A DNA stretch of 64,000 nt from Cyanobacteria bacterium CYA. Its GTDB lineage: Bacteria > Planctomycetota > Phycisphaerae > Phycisphaerales > UBA1924. Under the pieces are notes generated by a model. It saw only the letters and a list, made by a program, of their open reading frames with translations. It was not told where the DNA came from and did no database searches. Position numbers and translations under genes: made by a program. Below are positions 8,512 through 16,760 of this stretch, in pieces; within the stretch, counting starts at the first letter, position 1; every line of letters starts with the position of its first letter. The stretch spans positions 124,001 through 188,000 of the forward strand of contig RHKP01000001.1 in assembly GCA_008363215.1 (NCBI GenBank), in the 5' to 3' direction.

Positions 8512-10509
8512 TCAGTTGCTCGCGATCGTTTCGAGCACGTGTGTCGCTCGCGACCGGGTGTCGTCCTCGAGGCGCGTGGCGCGTTCGGTTTCGCCGCGCA
8601 GCCGGGCCGAGGCCAGTTCTTCGAGATTGCGGCAGATGGCTGCCAGGGCGGCGCGCTGCCGGCCAGGCCAGGTCGATTCGTCGATCGAGCCGAGGTGGAG
8701 AAGCGCGTCAAACTGCGCGGCGGTCTTCGACGTCGGGATCAAAGCCACAAGGCGGAGCAGCCTGAAGTCGGCTTCGGCAAAGGCGTTGTGCTGCAATACG
8801 GAGGCCGTTGCGTCGGCCGCCCGCTGTGTCGTTTCGCCAAATCCCGCGTTCCACGCGTGCTCGCTCAGTTCGAGGCATGCCGAGGTGTTGGCCGCTTCCA
8901 GCCCGCCCGAGAGCACGTCGTGTGCCGCATCGAGCGAGCGCAACAGCGCGTGCAGTCGCTCGAGTTCGACCACGGCGTCGGCCGCACGTTCAACCGGATT
9001 TTCCTCGCCCAAGGCTGTGCGCACTTGCTGGCGTGCCTGGTCGATCTGAGCGAGCAGGTCGCCGGCGCGGTCGCCGGTCAGGGCGTTCCAGAGCGCTCGC
9101 GCCGAGTCGGACATGCCTGAGCCGGGATTGCCCGCATCGCGCAGCCCCGGCTCGCCGGGAAACGGTTCGAGCGTGCGGGCGATGCCCGCCAGCGACGCGA
9201 TGAAGGCGCGGGCCTGATTGGCTTTGGCGGGGTCGGTCAGGTCGCGCCCGGCTTCGAGCAGAGGCGTGCTCAGGCGACGGAACTCACGCAACACGCGCGG
9301 GCGCGAGCGGGGCGATTGACCATCGATGGGCTTTTCGCCGGTGAGCATCGCGCCGATCGCGAACAGGTCGAGCACGCTTTGGCGCGCCTGTCGGTGGCCG
9401 CGCAGGGCGCTGAGCAAGGCCGGCTCGACCATCGGGTCTGAGCGATCCTGCAACTCCAGCCCGACCGACAGGAGGCGCTGTCTGGCTTCTTCCACGGCTT
9501 TAAGTTCGTTGCCCAGCGCCACCCGCACGGCGGTGGGCATCCACGGGTCCATGCGCTCCATCACCTCAGGCCCCGGCGCGGAGAAGACGACCAGCAGCGC
9601 CCGCGCCGATCGCGCCGCGCCGCCCGGATCGGTTTCCAGTGTGTGGGCCAGCGTTGCGACTCGGGCGGTGGTCGCCCGGCGCAGGACCCCGTCATGCAGT
9701 GCGTCGACTTGTGCGATCAGGTCGGCCAGCAGGGCGATGTGGTCGATCTGGAGCAGCGCCACATCGGCAGTTTGTCGATCAGCAAGGTCGGTGACGGCCC
9801 GGGTGAGGCTGGCGGCAAGCGACTGGCGCGTCTGGGCCGGAAGCCAGCCGGGCGCAGCGAGCACGCGCATCGCGCGTGCGACTGCGTCATGCGTGCGGGC
9901 GGCGGAGGGTGCGTGTGAGGGCCAGGCCAGTCCTGCGGCCACAAGTTCGTCGAGCCGCGCAAAGGGCGCGGGATCGACGCCGGAGAAGTTCTGCGCCGCC
10001 GCTGCGAGCGACGCCAGCGGTGGCGGGCTGTGGGCGGGGACGAGCGAGTTGGTCAGCGGCGCCAGCGCGTCGCGCAGGGCGCGGTCGAGGGTCGCCTGCG
10101 CGCCCGGCAGCGACGAGGCCAGTTGCGACAGATCCTCGGCCGCAAGACGGGCCATCGGCGTGGGGACGTGCCCTTCGGTCAACGCTGCGTCGAGGTCGGG
10201 CAGCAGGCGCACGAGCGTGCGGGCCGCGAGCAGGCGCCCGGCCCCTTCTTCACCGCGTTGCTGCCCATCGCGCAGCAGGGCGGCTGCGAGGGAACGCAGC
10301 GAGGCGGCGCATGTGAGGGGGGGCTGCCCTTGGGCGTACAGGGCGATTTCGGTGCTCTGCGCTTCGAGGAACGAGGCCAGTTCGCTCGCGGCGGTCGACG
10401 TGTCGATCACCGGTGCCGGGTTGCCGCCCAGGTCGAGCAACTGTCCGGCGGCCGGAGCGCCGGCGAGCATCAGCACGCAAGCCAGCCAGTCAGACGCGAT
10501 CGAGCGCAT
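8512..10509 (-). CDS. Large secreted alpha-helical protein of unknown function
   Basis: The protein has 665 residues starting at the ATG at 10509 (MRSIASDWLACVLMLAGAPA, a signal peptide cleaved near AAGQ). The frame is open much further upstream, but that part is the antisense-frame shadow of the glycosyltransferase gene and is rejected. The mature protein is Ala/Leu/Arg-rich and almost wholly predicted helix, with repeated blocks of the type LDRALRDALAPL and LARLDELVAAG. It has no recognisable enzyme motif. The start overlaps the end of the glycosyltransferase gene by 20 bases, so the two are probably co-transcribed with the glycosyltransferase upstream. A scaffold or envelope role is possible, but nothing in the sequence fixes it. 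Confidence 0.75.
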   Translation of the reverse strand: MRSIASDWLACVLMLAGAPAAGQLLDLGGNPAPVIDTSTAASELASFLEAQSTEIALYAQGQPPLTCAASLRSLAAALLRDGQQRGEEGAGRLLAARTLVRLLPDLDAALTEGHVPTPMARLAAEDLSQLASSLPGAQATLDRALRDALAPLTNSLVPAHSPPPLASLAAAAQNFSGVDPAPFARLDELVAAGLAWPSHAPSAARTHDAVARAMRVLAAPGWLPAQTRQSLAASLTRAVTDLADRQTADVALLQIDHIALLADLIAQVDALHDGVLRRATTARVATLAHTLETDPGGAARSARALLVVFSAPGPEVMERMDPWMPTAVRVALGNELKAVEEARQRLLSVGLELQDRSDPMVEPALLSALRGHRQARQSVLDLFAIGAMLTGEKPIDGQSPRSRPRVLREFRRLSTPLLEAGRDLTDPAKANQARAFIASLAGIARTLEPFPGEPGLRDAGNPGSGMSDSARALWNALTGDRAGDLLAQIDQARQQVRTALGEENPVERAADAVVELERLHALLRSLDAAHDVLSGGLEAANTSACLELSEHAWNAGFGETTQRAADATASVLQHNAFAEADFRLLRLVALIPTSKTAAQFDALLHLGSIDESTWPGRQRAALAAICRNLEELASARLRGETERATRLEDDTRSRATHVLETIASN

Positions 10510-11740
10510 GCCGATAGACCTCTTCCAGTTGGCTGACCATCCGCCGCGCATCGAACTGCTCGATGCACTCTGCCCGTCCGCGCGACGCCAGTGCGTGCCG
10601 TTCTTCCGGATGGTCGGCCAGCCACTGGAGGGCCTCGCCCAGCCCACTGACATCTCCGGGCGCGACCAGTCGTCCGGTTTCCATTTCACGGCAGATTTCG
10701 CCGGTGCCGTCCACGTCGTAGGCCACCGGACACACCCCGCAAAGCAGCGCCTGGGGCACTGTGCGTGGGAGCCCTTCGCGATAACTGGGGTGGCACAAGA
10801 CGTCCATTGCGCGCACCAGACCGGGGATTCGTTCAGGCGCGACCAGCCCGGTGAGCACGACGCGATCGCGCAGCCCCAGCGCCTCGATGCGACGGCGCAG
10901 GCGATCGGCCCACCAGCCATCGCCCACCCACAGAAGTTTGAACTGGGGGCGCGAACGCATGGTCTGTGCCAGAGCGTCGAGGATGTCGTCGTGTCCCTTG
11001 TGCTGGGCCAGGCGGGCGACCGTGCCGATGACGAAGTCGTCCTCGCGCAGTCCCAGGCGTGCCCGCACCTGTTCGCGCCCTTCGCCGGCCTGCGGGAAGA
11101 CATAGGGCTCGATCTCCATGCCGCTGCGCACGGTGACGTACTGCTCGGGGCGTCCGATGCCGCGATCGAGAAACTGCGTCCGCATCGCGTCGGCCACGCA
11201 GACGACCAGATGGCAGCGCCGCGCTGCGCGCCGCTCCAGGGCCGCATAAAGCGCGTTGGTCGCGAGGATCTTCGCGCGAGACATCCATCCGCCTTCGAGG
11301 GGCATGAACGGCGGCCCGTGGATCGTGTGCACGACGCCCGGGCGGCGGGCGCCTGTGCCGCGGTGCCGGCGCAGGTGCTCCCACGCGGCAAATCGCCCGA
11401 GGATTCCGGCTTTGGACGAGTGCGTATGCACGATGTCCGGCTCGATCGCCGCGATCAGGCGCTCCAGTTCGCACAGTGCGGCCCGGTCGGAGAATGGATT
11501 GACGTCTCGCACCATGTGGGTCACTTCGTGGGTGACGATCGGCTGTGTGCCGGCGGCCTGCTGCACGCCGTTGAAAGACTCGACGCGCTCGAGCATCGAA
11601 CCTTCAGGCCCGTAGATCGGGCCGAACGCCAGATGCACGTCATGCCCGAGTCGAGCCTGCCCCTCGCAACTGAGGACGGTGTTCTCCTGCGATCCGCCGA
11701 GGATGAGCCGGGTCGAGATGTGGAGGATGCGCAGGGACAT
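10490..11740 (-). CDS. Glycosyltransferase family 4 protein
   Basis: This 416-residue GT-B enzyme has an N-terminal acceptor domain beginning RILHISTRLILGGSQENT (the Gly-Gly loop), HTHSSKAGILGRFAA and HTIHGPPF. The C-terminal donor domain has GTVARLAQHKGHDDILDAL, VGDGWWADRL and HPSYREGLPRTVPQALLCG, which holds the E-G-L-P-x-x-x-x-E/Q-A donor-binding motif. It would add a sugar to a lipid-linked or protein acceptor at the cytoplasmic face of the membrane. It is followed with overlap by a secreted helical protein and preceded by a tail-anchored protein gene on the same strand, 30 bases away. The donor sugar cannot be read from the motifs. Confidence 0.9.
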   Translation of the reverse strand: MSLRILHISTRLILGGSQENTVLSCEGQARLGHDVHLAFGPIYGPEGSMLERVESFNGVQQAAGTQPIVTHEVTHMVRDVNPFSDRAALCELERLIAAIEPDIVHTHSSKAGILGRFAAWEHLRRHRGTGARRPGVVHTIHGPPFMPLEGGWMSRAKILATNALYAALERRAARRCHLVVCVADAMRTQFLDRGIGRPEQYVTVRSGMEIEPYVFPQAGEGREQVRARLGLREDDFVIGTVARLAQHKGHDDILDALAQTMRSRPQFKLLWVGDGWWADRLRRRIEALGLRDRVVLTGLVAPERIPGLVRAMDVLCHPSYREGLPRTVPQALLCGVCPVAYDVDGTGEICREMETGRLVAPGDVSGLGEALQWLADHPEERHALASRGRAECIEQFDARRMVSQLEEVYRHALDRV

Positions 11741-11770
11741 GCCTGCCCAGACGGTAGACGTGGCCGGGAT

Positions 11771-12949
11771 TCAGGAGTTTTCCGAGGGTGCCGGCTCGCC
11801 GAGGATGCCCACCGGGTCAGATGATGGAACAGGAACCGAGGGCTTGCGGAAGAGGAGCAGGAATCCCCAGACACACACCGCCAGGAAGGCCGTGTACACC
11901 GCGAACCATCCGATGGTGTCGCGTTGCGAGCGCGGGAGTTTCGCAGCAGGCTTGCTGATGGCCAGAAGCGCCGACGCCAACGCCGGACGGGTGACCAGCC
12001 AGACCTTGCGCGTGCCCGGCTCGGCGGCATGCGCTGCGGCGGCAACGCCGGCAAATCGCCCGGATCGGGCCGTCGCCGGCGCGGGCGATGTCTTGGGCGC
12101 GGTTGCGGTCACGGTCGGCTCGGGGAGGACGGCGGGTTCAACCGGCTCGGGTTCAGGCTGGGCGCCGGGCGGCGGCAGAGACGCGACGGAGGCGCGGGCC
12201 GGCTGCGGCTCCGCCTCTGGTTCGGCCGATTCGGTTGCTTCGATGGGCGCTTCGGCGCGGGTGGAAGGCCTGGGCTCGATCGGTGGGCCGGCCGGTGCTG
12301 ACATCACAGCCGCGGGCGGCGCGCCTGCCTCGGTCTGATGTCCCGCCGCGTCCTCGAAAGCCCCTTCGAGCACGGCATCGGCCAGCGAGGCGAGTTCCGA
12401 ATCCAGTTCTTCAATGCTCTGAGCCCCATCGGCCTCGAAGGGTCGAGCAGGGGATGCGGCAACCGATTCCTCCGTCGGCGGCACGGCCGGTACTGGTTCG
12501 TCGCTCACCGGCCCGCCCGACGCTTCCTCTTCCGTCTTCAGTTCGGACAGTGCATTCGCAAGCGTGGCCAAGTCGTTCGACAGATCGTCGACACTCTCCA
12601 CCGCGTCGTTCAGGGCGGCGGCGGCGGCGTCCACGGCCTGCTCGGGCTCTGAGGGCTTGCCGAGATCCTCCAAGACGAATCCTGAGTCGGACTCGGCCAG
12701 TTCGCGCTGCTCGGCGTTCAGCACGCCGGCATCGTTCGAGGCCGCAGGCTCGGGCTCACCCGATGCTTCGCATGTCAGATCGGAGGCAAGTTGCGCGCCC
12801 GCATCGGCCACCATTTCGGGCGTAAGGGCCGGCCCGGCTTCCGTCAGCCGGTCGATCTGGTTGCATGTAGCGTCGATGGCCGAGAGCATCTCCTCGACCC
12901 GCTCGGTCATGTCACGCGACTCGGTGCGTTGCTCGACCTTCTCTTCCAT
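11771..12949 (-). CDS. Acidic, Pro/Ala/Glu-rich protein with one C-terminal membrane span
   Basis: The protein has 392 residues from the ATG at 12949 (MEEKVEQRTESRDMTERVEE), with GGAAG upstream. The open frame to 13111 crosses the start of the divergent rsmE and is not used. The first 280 residues are very acidic and low in complexity, with heptad-like blocks (SVDDLSNDLATLANALSELK) and Pro/Ala/Glu linkers. Near the C-terminus a basic stretch precedes one hydrophobic span (WFAVYTAFLAVCVWGFLLLF) and a short tail. This suggests a tail-anchored or single-pass inner-membrane protein with a long cytoplasmic disordered domain. No family recognised. It lies upstream of the glycosyltransferase on the same strand. 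Confidence 0.72.
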   Translation of the reverse strand: MEEKVEQRTESRDMTERVEEMLSAIDATCNQIDRLTEAGPALTPEMVADAGAQLASDLTCEASGEPEPAASNDAGVLNAEQRELAESDSGFVLEDLGKPSEPEQAVDAAAAALNDAVESVDDLSNDLATLANALSELKTEEEASGGPVSDEPVPAVPPTEESVAASPARPFEADGAQSIEELDSELASLADAVLEGAFEDAAGHQTEAGAPPAAVMSAPAGPPIEPRPSTRAEAPIEATESAEPEAEPQPARASVASLPPPGAQPEPEPVEPAVLPEPTVTATAPKTSPAPATARSGRFAGVAAAAHAAEPGTRKVWLVTRPALASALLAISKPAAKLPRSQRDTIGWFAVYTAFLAVCVWGFLLLFRKPSVPVPSSDPVGILGEPAPSENS

Positions 12950-13100
12950 GCGATGCTTCCAGACCCGGACGAAACATCGGAAGGTGCGAACGATGACTGA
13001 AAGACTATCGGCCTTGAGCGCACAATAACTTATCTGAAACGCCGGGCTGGGGTACACCCCCCGCCCGGCCCGATTCCCCGGTACCAGTGATTGGGTCGCC

Positions 13101-13814
13101 ATGCATTGCATCTACACCCCTGATGCCGACTTCAACGGAGAGCCGCGAATCACGGTCTCAGGGGAAGAGGCGCACCATGCCGCGCGGGTGAAGCGACTGG
13201 CGCCTGGCCAGCGCGTGGGACTGATTGACGGTCGCGGGGGGCGGGCGGTCGGGGTGGTGTTGCGGGCGCAAACCCGCGGTAAGTCACCCTGGCTCGAGGT
13301 CGAAATCGCCGAGGTGCAGCGGGTCGAGCCGGTGCGGCCGCGCGTGTGCGTCCGATCGCCGGCGCCCAAGGGCGAGGCACTGGAGTGGATGATCGACCAA
13401 CTCAGCCAGGTCGGGGCGGGCGCGTGGGGGCTGCTTCGCACCGAGCACGCCGAGCGCGAACCGCGCCGACTGGACCGACTGGCGCGCACGGTGATCGAGT
13501 CGGCCAAGCAGTGTGGGCGAGCCCACCTGATGCAACTGCTCGCGCCAGTGAGCCTTGATGAAGCAGTGAGTGCGGGCGGGCCCGTGTGTGTGGCCGACGC
13601 GGGCGGGAAGTCCGTCGACCAAGCGCCACACGCCGAGGACATCACGCTGCTCGTCGGGCCCGAGGGCGGGTGGAGCCGGCGCGAGCGTGCGGTGTTTGCG
13701 GAGCGGGGAATCCCCATTGTCGGGCTGGGGCCGCACGTTTTTCGCATCGAGACCGCGGCGGTTGTCGGGGCCTCGGGTATGCTCCTTACCGGCACACTGC
13801 GGAGGGAAAAATGA
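13101..13814 (+). CDS. rsmE: 16S rRNA (uracil1498-N3)-methyltransferase RsmE
   Basis: This 237-residue protein has the RsmE layout: an N-terminal PUA-like domain with HHAARVKRLAPGQRV, then a SPOUT methyltransferase domain. ESAKQCGRAHL corresponds to the E-x-x-x-Q-x-x-R segment. LLVGPEGGWSRRE is the GPEGG knot loop, and LGPHVFRIETAAVVG is the LG-x-x-x-L-R-x-E-T-A segment. The knot binds S-adenosylmethionine, and the enzyme methylates N3 of U1498 in 16S rRNA. Length is normal for the family. The stop overlaps the start of the downstream terpene-cyclase-like gene (ATGA), so the two share a transcript. The phenylalanine replacing leucine in LGPHVFRIE is a minor deviation. Confidence 0.93.
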   Translation: MHCIYTPDADFNGEPRITVSGEEAHHAARVKRLAPGQRVGLIDGRGGRAVGVVLRAQTRGKSPWLEVEIAEVQRVEPVRPRVCVRSPAPKGEALEWMIDQLSQVGAGAWGLLRTEHAEREPRRLDRLARTVIESAKQCGRAHLMQLLAPVSLDEAVSAGGPVCVADAGGKSVDQAPHAEDITLLVGPEGGWSRRERAVFAERGIPIVGLGPHVFRIETAAVVGASGMLLTGTLRREK

Positions 13815-14992
13815 TGAAGCGGCGTCTGGCGACGGCTCTGGTTGCATGTGCGGCGGGATGGGCGTGGGGTTCGGACGATCGACGCGAACTGGCTCGCCCC
13901 ATCATCGATCAGGCCATCGCCTATCTGCGATCGCAGCAGGATCCGACCACCGGCGGGTGGGCGCATCGGGTGGAGGGGCCGAACTTCCCGGCGATCACCG
14001 GATTGGTGCTCACCGGCATGCTCGATGATCCGCGCATTGATCAGAACGAACCGGCGGTGCGGGCGGGCGTGGCGTACGTGCTTGGGTTTCGCAAGCCCGA
14101 CGGGACGATTCACGACGGCGTGGTTCCTTCGTACAACACGGCCATCTGCCTGAGCATGCTCGCCCGCGTGCGGACGTGTGACTCGGCCGAGGCGATCGGG
14201 CGCGCCCAGAGCGCCTTGCGGGCCATGCAGTGGCAGTTCGAGGTGCCCGAGGGGGCCCAGTCGTACAACGAGCCGGTGTCGGAGGATCACCCGTTCTTCG
14301 GCGGGATCGGGTACGGGAAACACGGGCGCCCGGACCTCTCCAACCTCGGTTTCGCACTCGACGCGCTGCACGACAGCGGCGTGAGCAGCAACGACGAGGC
14401 CTTCAAGCGCGCGATAGTGTTTCTCTCCCGCACGCAGATGCTCGATGAGGTCAACGAGATGCCCTACGCCGACGGCTCGAAGCAGGGCGGGTTCATCTAC
14501 GCCACCGTCCCCGACGCCCAGAGCATCGACGGGCGGGCGGGGCAGTCGATGGCCGGGCTGGTCGAGGAAGAGTTCGAGGACGGCACGACCGGCAGCCGTT
14601 TGCGAGCCTACGGATCGATGACCTACGTCGGGTTCAAGAGCCTGATCTATGCCGATCTGCCGCGCACCGACCCGCGCGTGACCGCGGCGAAGGGCTGGAT
14701 CGAGCGGAACTACACGCTGGACGAGAACCCCGGCATGGGGAAGCAGGGGCAGTACTACTACTACGTGGCCCTGGCCCGGGCGCTGGACGCCTGGGGTCAA
14801 CCGACTCTGGTCGTCCGGGCCGAGGGGCAGCCGGCGCGGGAGGTGGACTGGCGGCTCGAACTGATCGGCAAACTGGGCGAACTTCAGGAACCGGACGGGT
14901 CATTCCGCGTTTTGGACCAGCGCTGGATGGAGGGCGACCGGGTGCTGATCACGTCGTACGCGCTGATCGCGCTGGAGACGGCCGCCCGGTGA
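13811..14992 (+). CDS. Secreted prenyltransferase/squalene-oxidase repeat protein
   Basis: This protein has 393 residues starting MMKRRLATALVACAAGWAWG, a signal peptide. The rest shows alpha/alpha-toroid repeats of the squalene-cyclase/prenyltransferase type: IAYLRSQQDPTTGGWAHR, GVAYVLGFRKPDGTIHDG, and near the end IGKLGELQEPDGSFRV. A Q-x-P-D-G-S-F (QW-like) motif recurs. The acidic DxDD motif of true squalene-hopene cyclases is not visible, and the protein is short (cyclases have about 630 residues), so cyclase activity is unlikely. In planctomycetes such proteins are common and mostly uncharacterised. It follows rsmE with a four-base overlap. A role in binding or processing in the periplasm is only a guess. 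Confidence 0.82.
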   Translation: MMKRRLATALVACAAGWAWGSDDRRELARPIIDQAIAYLRSQQDPTTGGWAHRVEGPNFPAITGLVLTGMLDDPRIDQNEPAVRAGVAYVLGFRKPDGTIHDGVVPSYNTAICLSMLARVRTCDSAEAIGRAQSALRAMQWQFEVPEGAQSYNEPVSEDHPFFGGIGYGKHGRPDLSNLGFALDALHDSGVSSNDEAFKRAIVFLSRTQMLDEVNEMPYADGSKQGGFIYATVPDAQSIDGRAGQSMAGLVEEEFEDGTTGSRLRAYGSMTYVGFKSLIYADLPRTDPRVTAAKGWIERNYTLDENPGMGKQGQYYYYVALARALDAWGQPTLVVRAEGQPAREVDWRLELIGKLGELQEPDGSFRVLDQRWMEGDRVLITSYALIALETAAR

Positions 14993-15003
14993 ATACCCGT
15001 GGT

Positions 15004-15052
15004 GCCGGCGGAAACTGACGGGAGGTCTGCGGCAGCGCCGGCTAGGCTTTTT
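15004..15052 (+). terminator. Possible weak terminator
   Basis: A perfect 7-bp inverted repeat (GCCGGCG at 15004-15010, CGCCGGC at 15036-15042) with a long 25-base loop is followed five bases later by five T residues. The loop and the spacing are poor for an intrinsic terminator, so this is a candidate only. It sits just after the 13811-14992 gene. Confidence 0.3.
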
Positions 15053-15073
15053 GTCCAGCAACATGGAGGAACA

Positions 15074-16600
15074 ATGATGACCAGCGCCGCTGCGAGCGAA
15101 CACTACCGGCAACTTTGCGAACTGAAGCGCGAGTCAGCCACGCTGGGGGCGGTGGGCAGCCTTCTGAGTTGGGACCAGGAAACGTACATGCCCAACGCGG
15201 CGTCGGACAACCGAGCCGAGCAGAGCGCAGTGCTGGCCGGGCTGGTTCACGAGCGTGAGACGAGCAAGAGGGTCGGGGATCTGCTCGCGGCCTGCGAGGC
15301 GGACAAGTCGCTTCAGGCCGACGCCCGACTGGCAGCCAATATCCGCGAGATGCGGCGTGACTACGACCTGGCGACCAAACTGCCTCCGGAACTGGTCAAG
15401 GAACTGGCCGAGGTCGGTTCCAAGAGTCAGCACGTCTGGAAGGACGCGCGGGCGAAGAGCGATTTTTCCATCTTCAAGCCGTGGCTTGAGAAGATGGTTG
15501 CGTTGACCCGGCGCAAAGCCGAGTGCTATGGCGCGCCCAAGGGTGGGGAGTTGTATGACGCGCTGCTGAACGAATACGAGCCCGACGCGCGTGCGGGCGA
15601 GATCGAGAAGGTGTTCGGGCCGCTGCGCGGGCGTTTGAGCGGGCTGATCGGCGATCTGGCGAAGGGCAAGGGTCCGAGCGAAGCGCCGCTGGGTGTGAAG
15701 GTCGAGGCGGATCGGCAGCACAGGCTGGGTCTGCGAGTGATCAAGGCGCTGGGTTTCGACTTCGACGCCGGGCGACTGGACGTGACGACGCACCCGTTCT
15801 GTTCAGGCTTCGGGCCGGGGGATACGCGCCTGACCACCCGCTACCGGGAGGAGCGATGGACCGATGCCCTGTTCGGCACGATGCACGAGTGCGGGCATGG
15901 GCTGTATGAGCAGGGGTTGCCCAAGAGCACCCTGTTCGGGCAGCCGCTCGCCCGCGACGCGGGGCTGGGCATCCACGAGAGTCAGAGCCGGATGTGGGAG
16001 AACTTTGTCGGGCGCAGCCGCGCGTTCTGGGAGTGGGCGCTTCCGGTGGTGAACGAGGAGTTCGGGGGGGCGCTGGCGAAGTTCAGCGTGGACGATGTGT
16101 ATCGCTCGGTGAACACCGCCAAGCCGAGTCTGATCCGCGTCGAGGCCGACGAGGCGACGTACAACCTGCACGTCATGCTGCGTTTCGGGATCGAGCGGGC
16201 GATGTTCAACGGGCAGTTGAAGGTGAGCGACGTGCCGGGCGAGTGGAATGCCGGGTTCAAGGACTATCTGGGGATCGACGTTCCCAGCGACGCCAAAGGG
16301 TGTTTGCAGGATGTGCACTGGAGTTTCGGGCTGTTCGGGTACTTTGCAACCTACGCGCTGGGCAACCTGTATGCTGCCCAGTTGTGGGAGAAGATCAACC
16401 ACGACATTCCGGCGCTACAGGAGCAGATCCGTCGCGGGCAGTTCGGCGAGTTGCTGGCGTGGCTGCGGAAGAACATCCACTCGGCCGGGCGACAGTTCAA
16501 AGCCGCCGACCTGTGCCAGCGCGTGACGGGTAGGCCGCTGGGCGCCGACCCGCTGCTGCGTCATCTCGAAGGCAAGTTGCGTCCGATCTACGGGGTGTGA
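15074..16600 (+). CDS. Carboxypeptidase M32
   Basis: The protein has 508 residues from the ATG at 15074, preceded by GGAGGA. It is a full-length M32 metallocarboxypeptidase (Taq-type family, about 500 residues). HECGH at residues 271-275 gives two zinc-binding histidines and the catalytic glutamate, and HESQS at 301-305 supplies the third zinc ligand (E302). Other family blocks are LLSWDQETYMP near the N-terminus, HPFCSGFGPGDTRLTTRY, IRVEADEATYNLHVMLRF and GFGLF-like WSFGLFGYFATYALGNL. It removes C-terminal residues from peptides in the cytoplasm; no signal peptide is seen. The gene stands alone between the repeat protein and an aminotransferase. Confidence 0.95.
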   Translation: MMTSAAASEHYRQLCELKRESATLGAVGSLLSWDQETYMPNAASDNRAEQSAVLAGLVHERETSKRVGDLLAACEADKSLQADARLAANIREMRRDYDLATKLPPELVKELAEVGSKSQHVWKDARAKSDFSIFKPWLEKMVALTRRKAECYGAPKGGELYDALLNEYEPDARAGEIEKVFGPLRGRLSGLIGDLAKGKGPSEAPLGVKVEADRQHRLGLRVIKALGFDFDAGRLDVTTHPFCSGFGPGDTRLTTRYREERWTDALFGTMHECGHGLYEQGLPKSTLFGQPLARDAGLGIHESQSRMWENFVGRSRAFWEWALPVVNEEFGGALAKFSVDDVYRSVNTAKPSLIRVEADEATYNLHVMLRFGIERAMFNGQLKVSDVPGEWNAGFKDYLGIDVPSDAKGCLQDVHWSFGLFGYFATYALGNLYAAQLWEKINHDIPALQEQIRRGQFGELLAWLRKNIHSAGRQFKAADLCQRVTGRPLGADPLLRHLEGKLRPIYGV

Positions 16601-16760
16601 GCGTTCACCAACCGGCGCGCCGGGGGCACGATCGAGCGGCCTTGTCGTGGATTTCCTGTGATTCGTCGCATCGCGTGCGCTTCGCGCTCGACTCTGTGTC
16701 AGCGTCGGCCGATGATGTTCGGTTCAATCCGGGAACCCCGCTGAGCCGAGAGTAGTAGTC

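Noticed and set aside
10510-11391. N-terminal extension of the 665-residue secreted protein
   Set aside because: The same strand carries a clear GT4 glycosyltransferase in another frame, and a signal peptide begins at the ATG at 10509.
9326-11824. Open frame of 832 codons on the plus strand
   Set aside because: It lies opposite the glycosyltransferase and the secreted helical protein genes, has Arg/Ser/Ala-rich composition typical of antisense frames in high-GC DNA and no family resemblance.
13112-14800. Open frame of 562 codons on the minus strand
   Set aside because: It is opposite rsmE and the repeat protein, both well supported, so it is not a gene.
16715-16745. GGTTCAATCC-like stretch resembling a tRNA T-loop
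   Set aside because: The flanking bases do not form the T-arm stem and no acceptor or anticodon arm is found.
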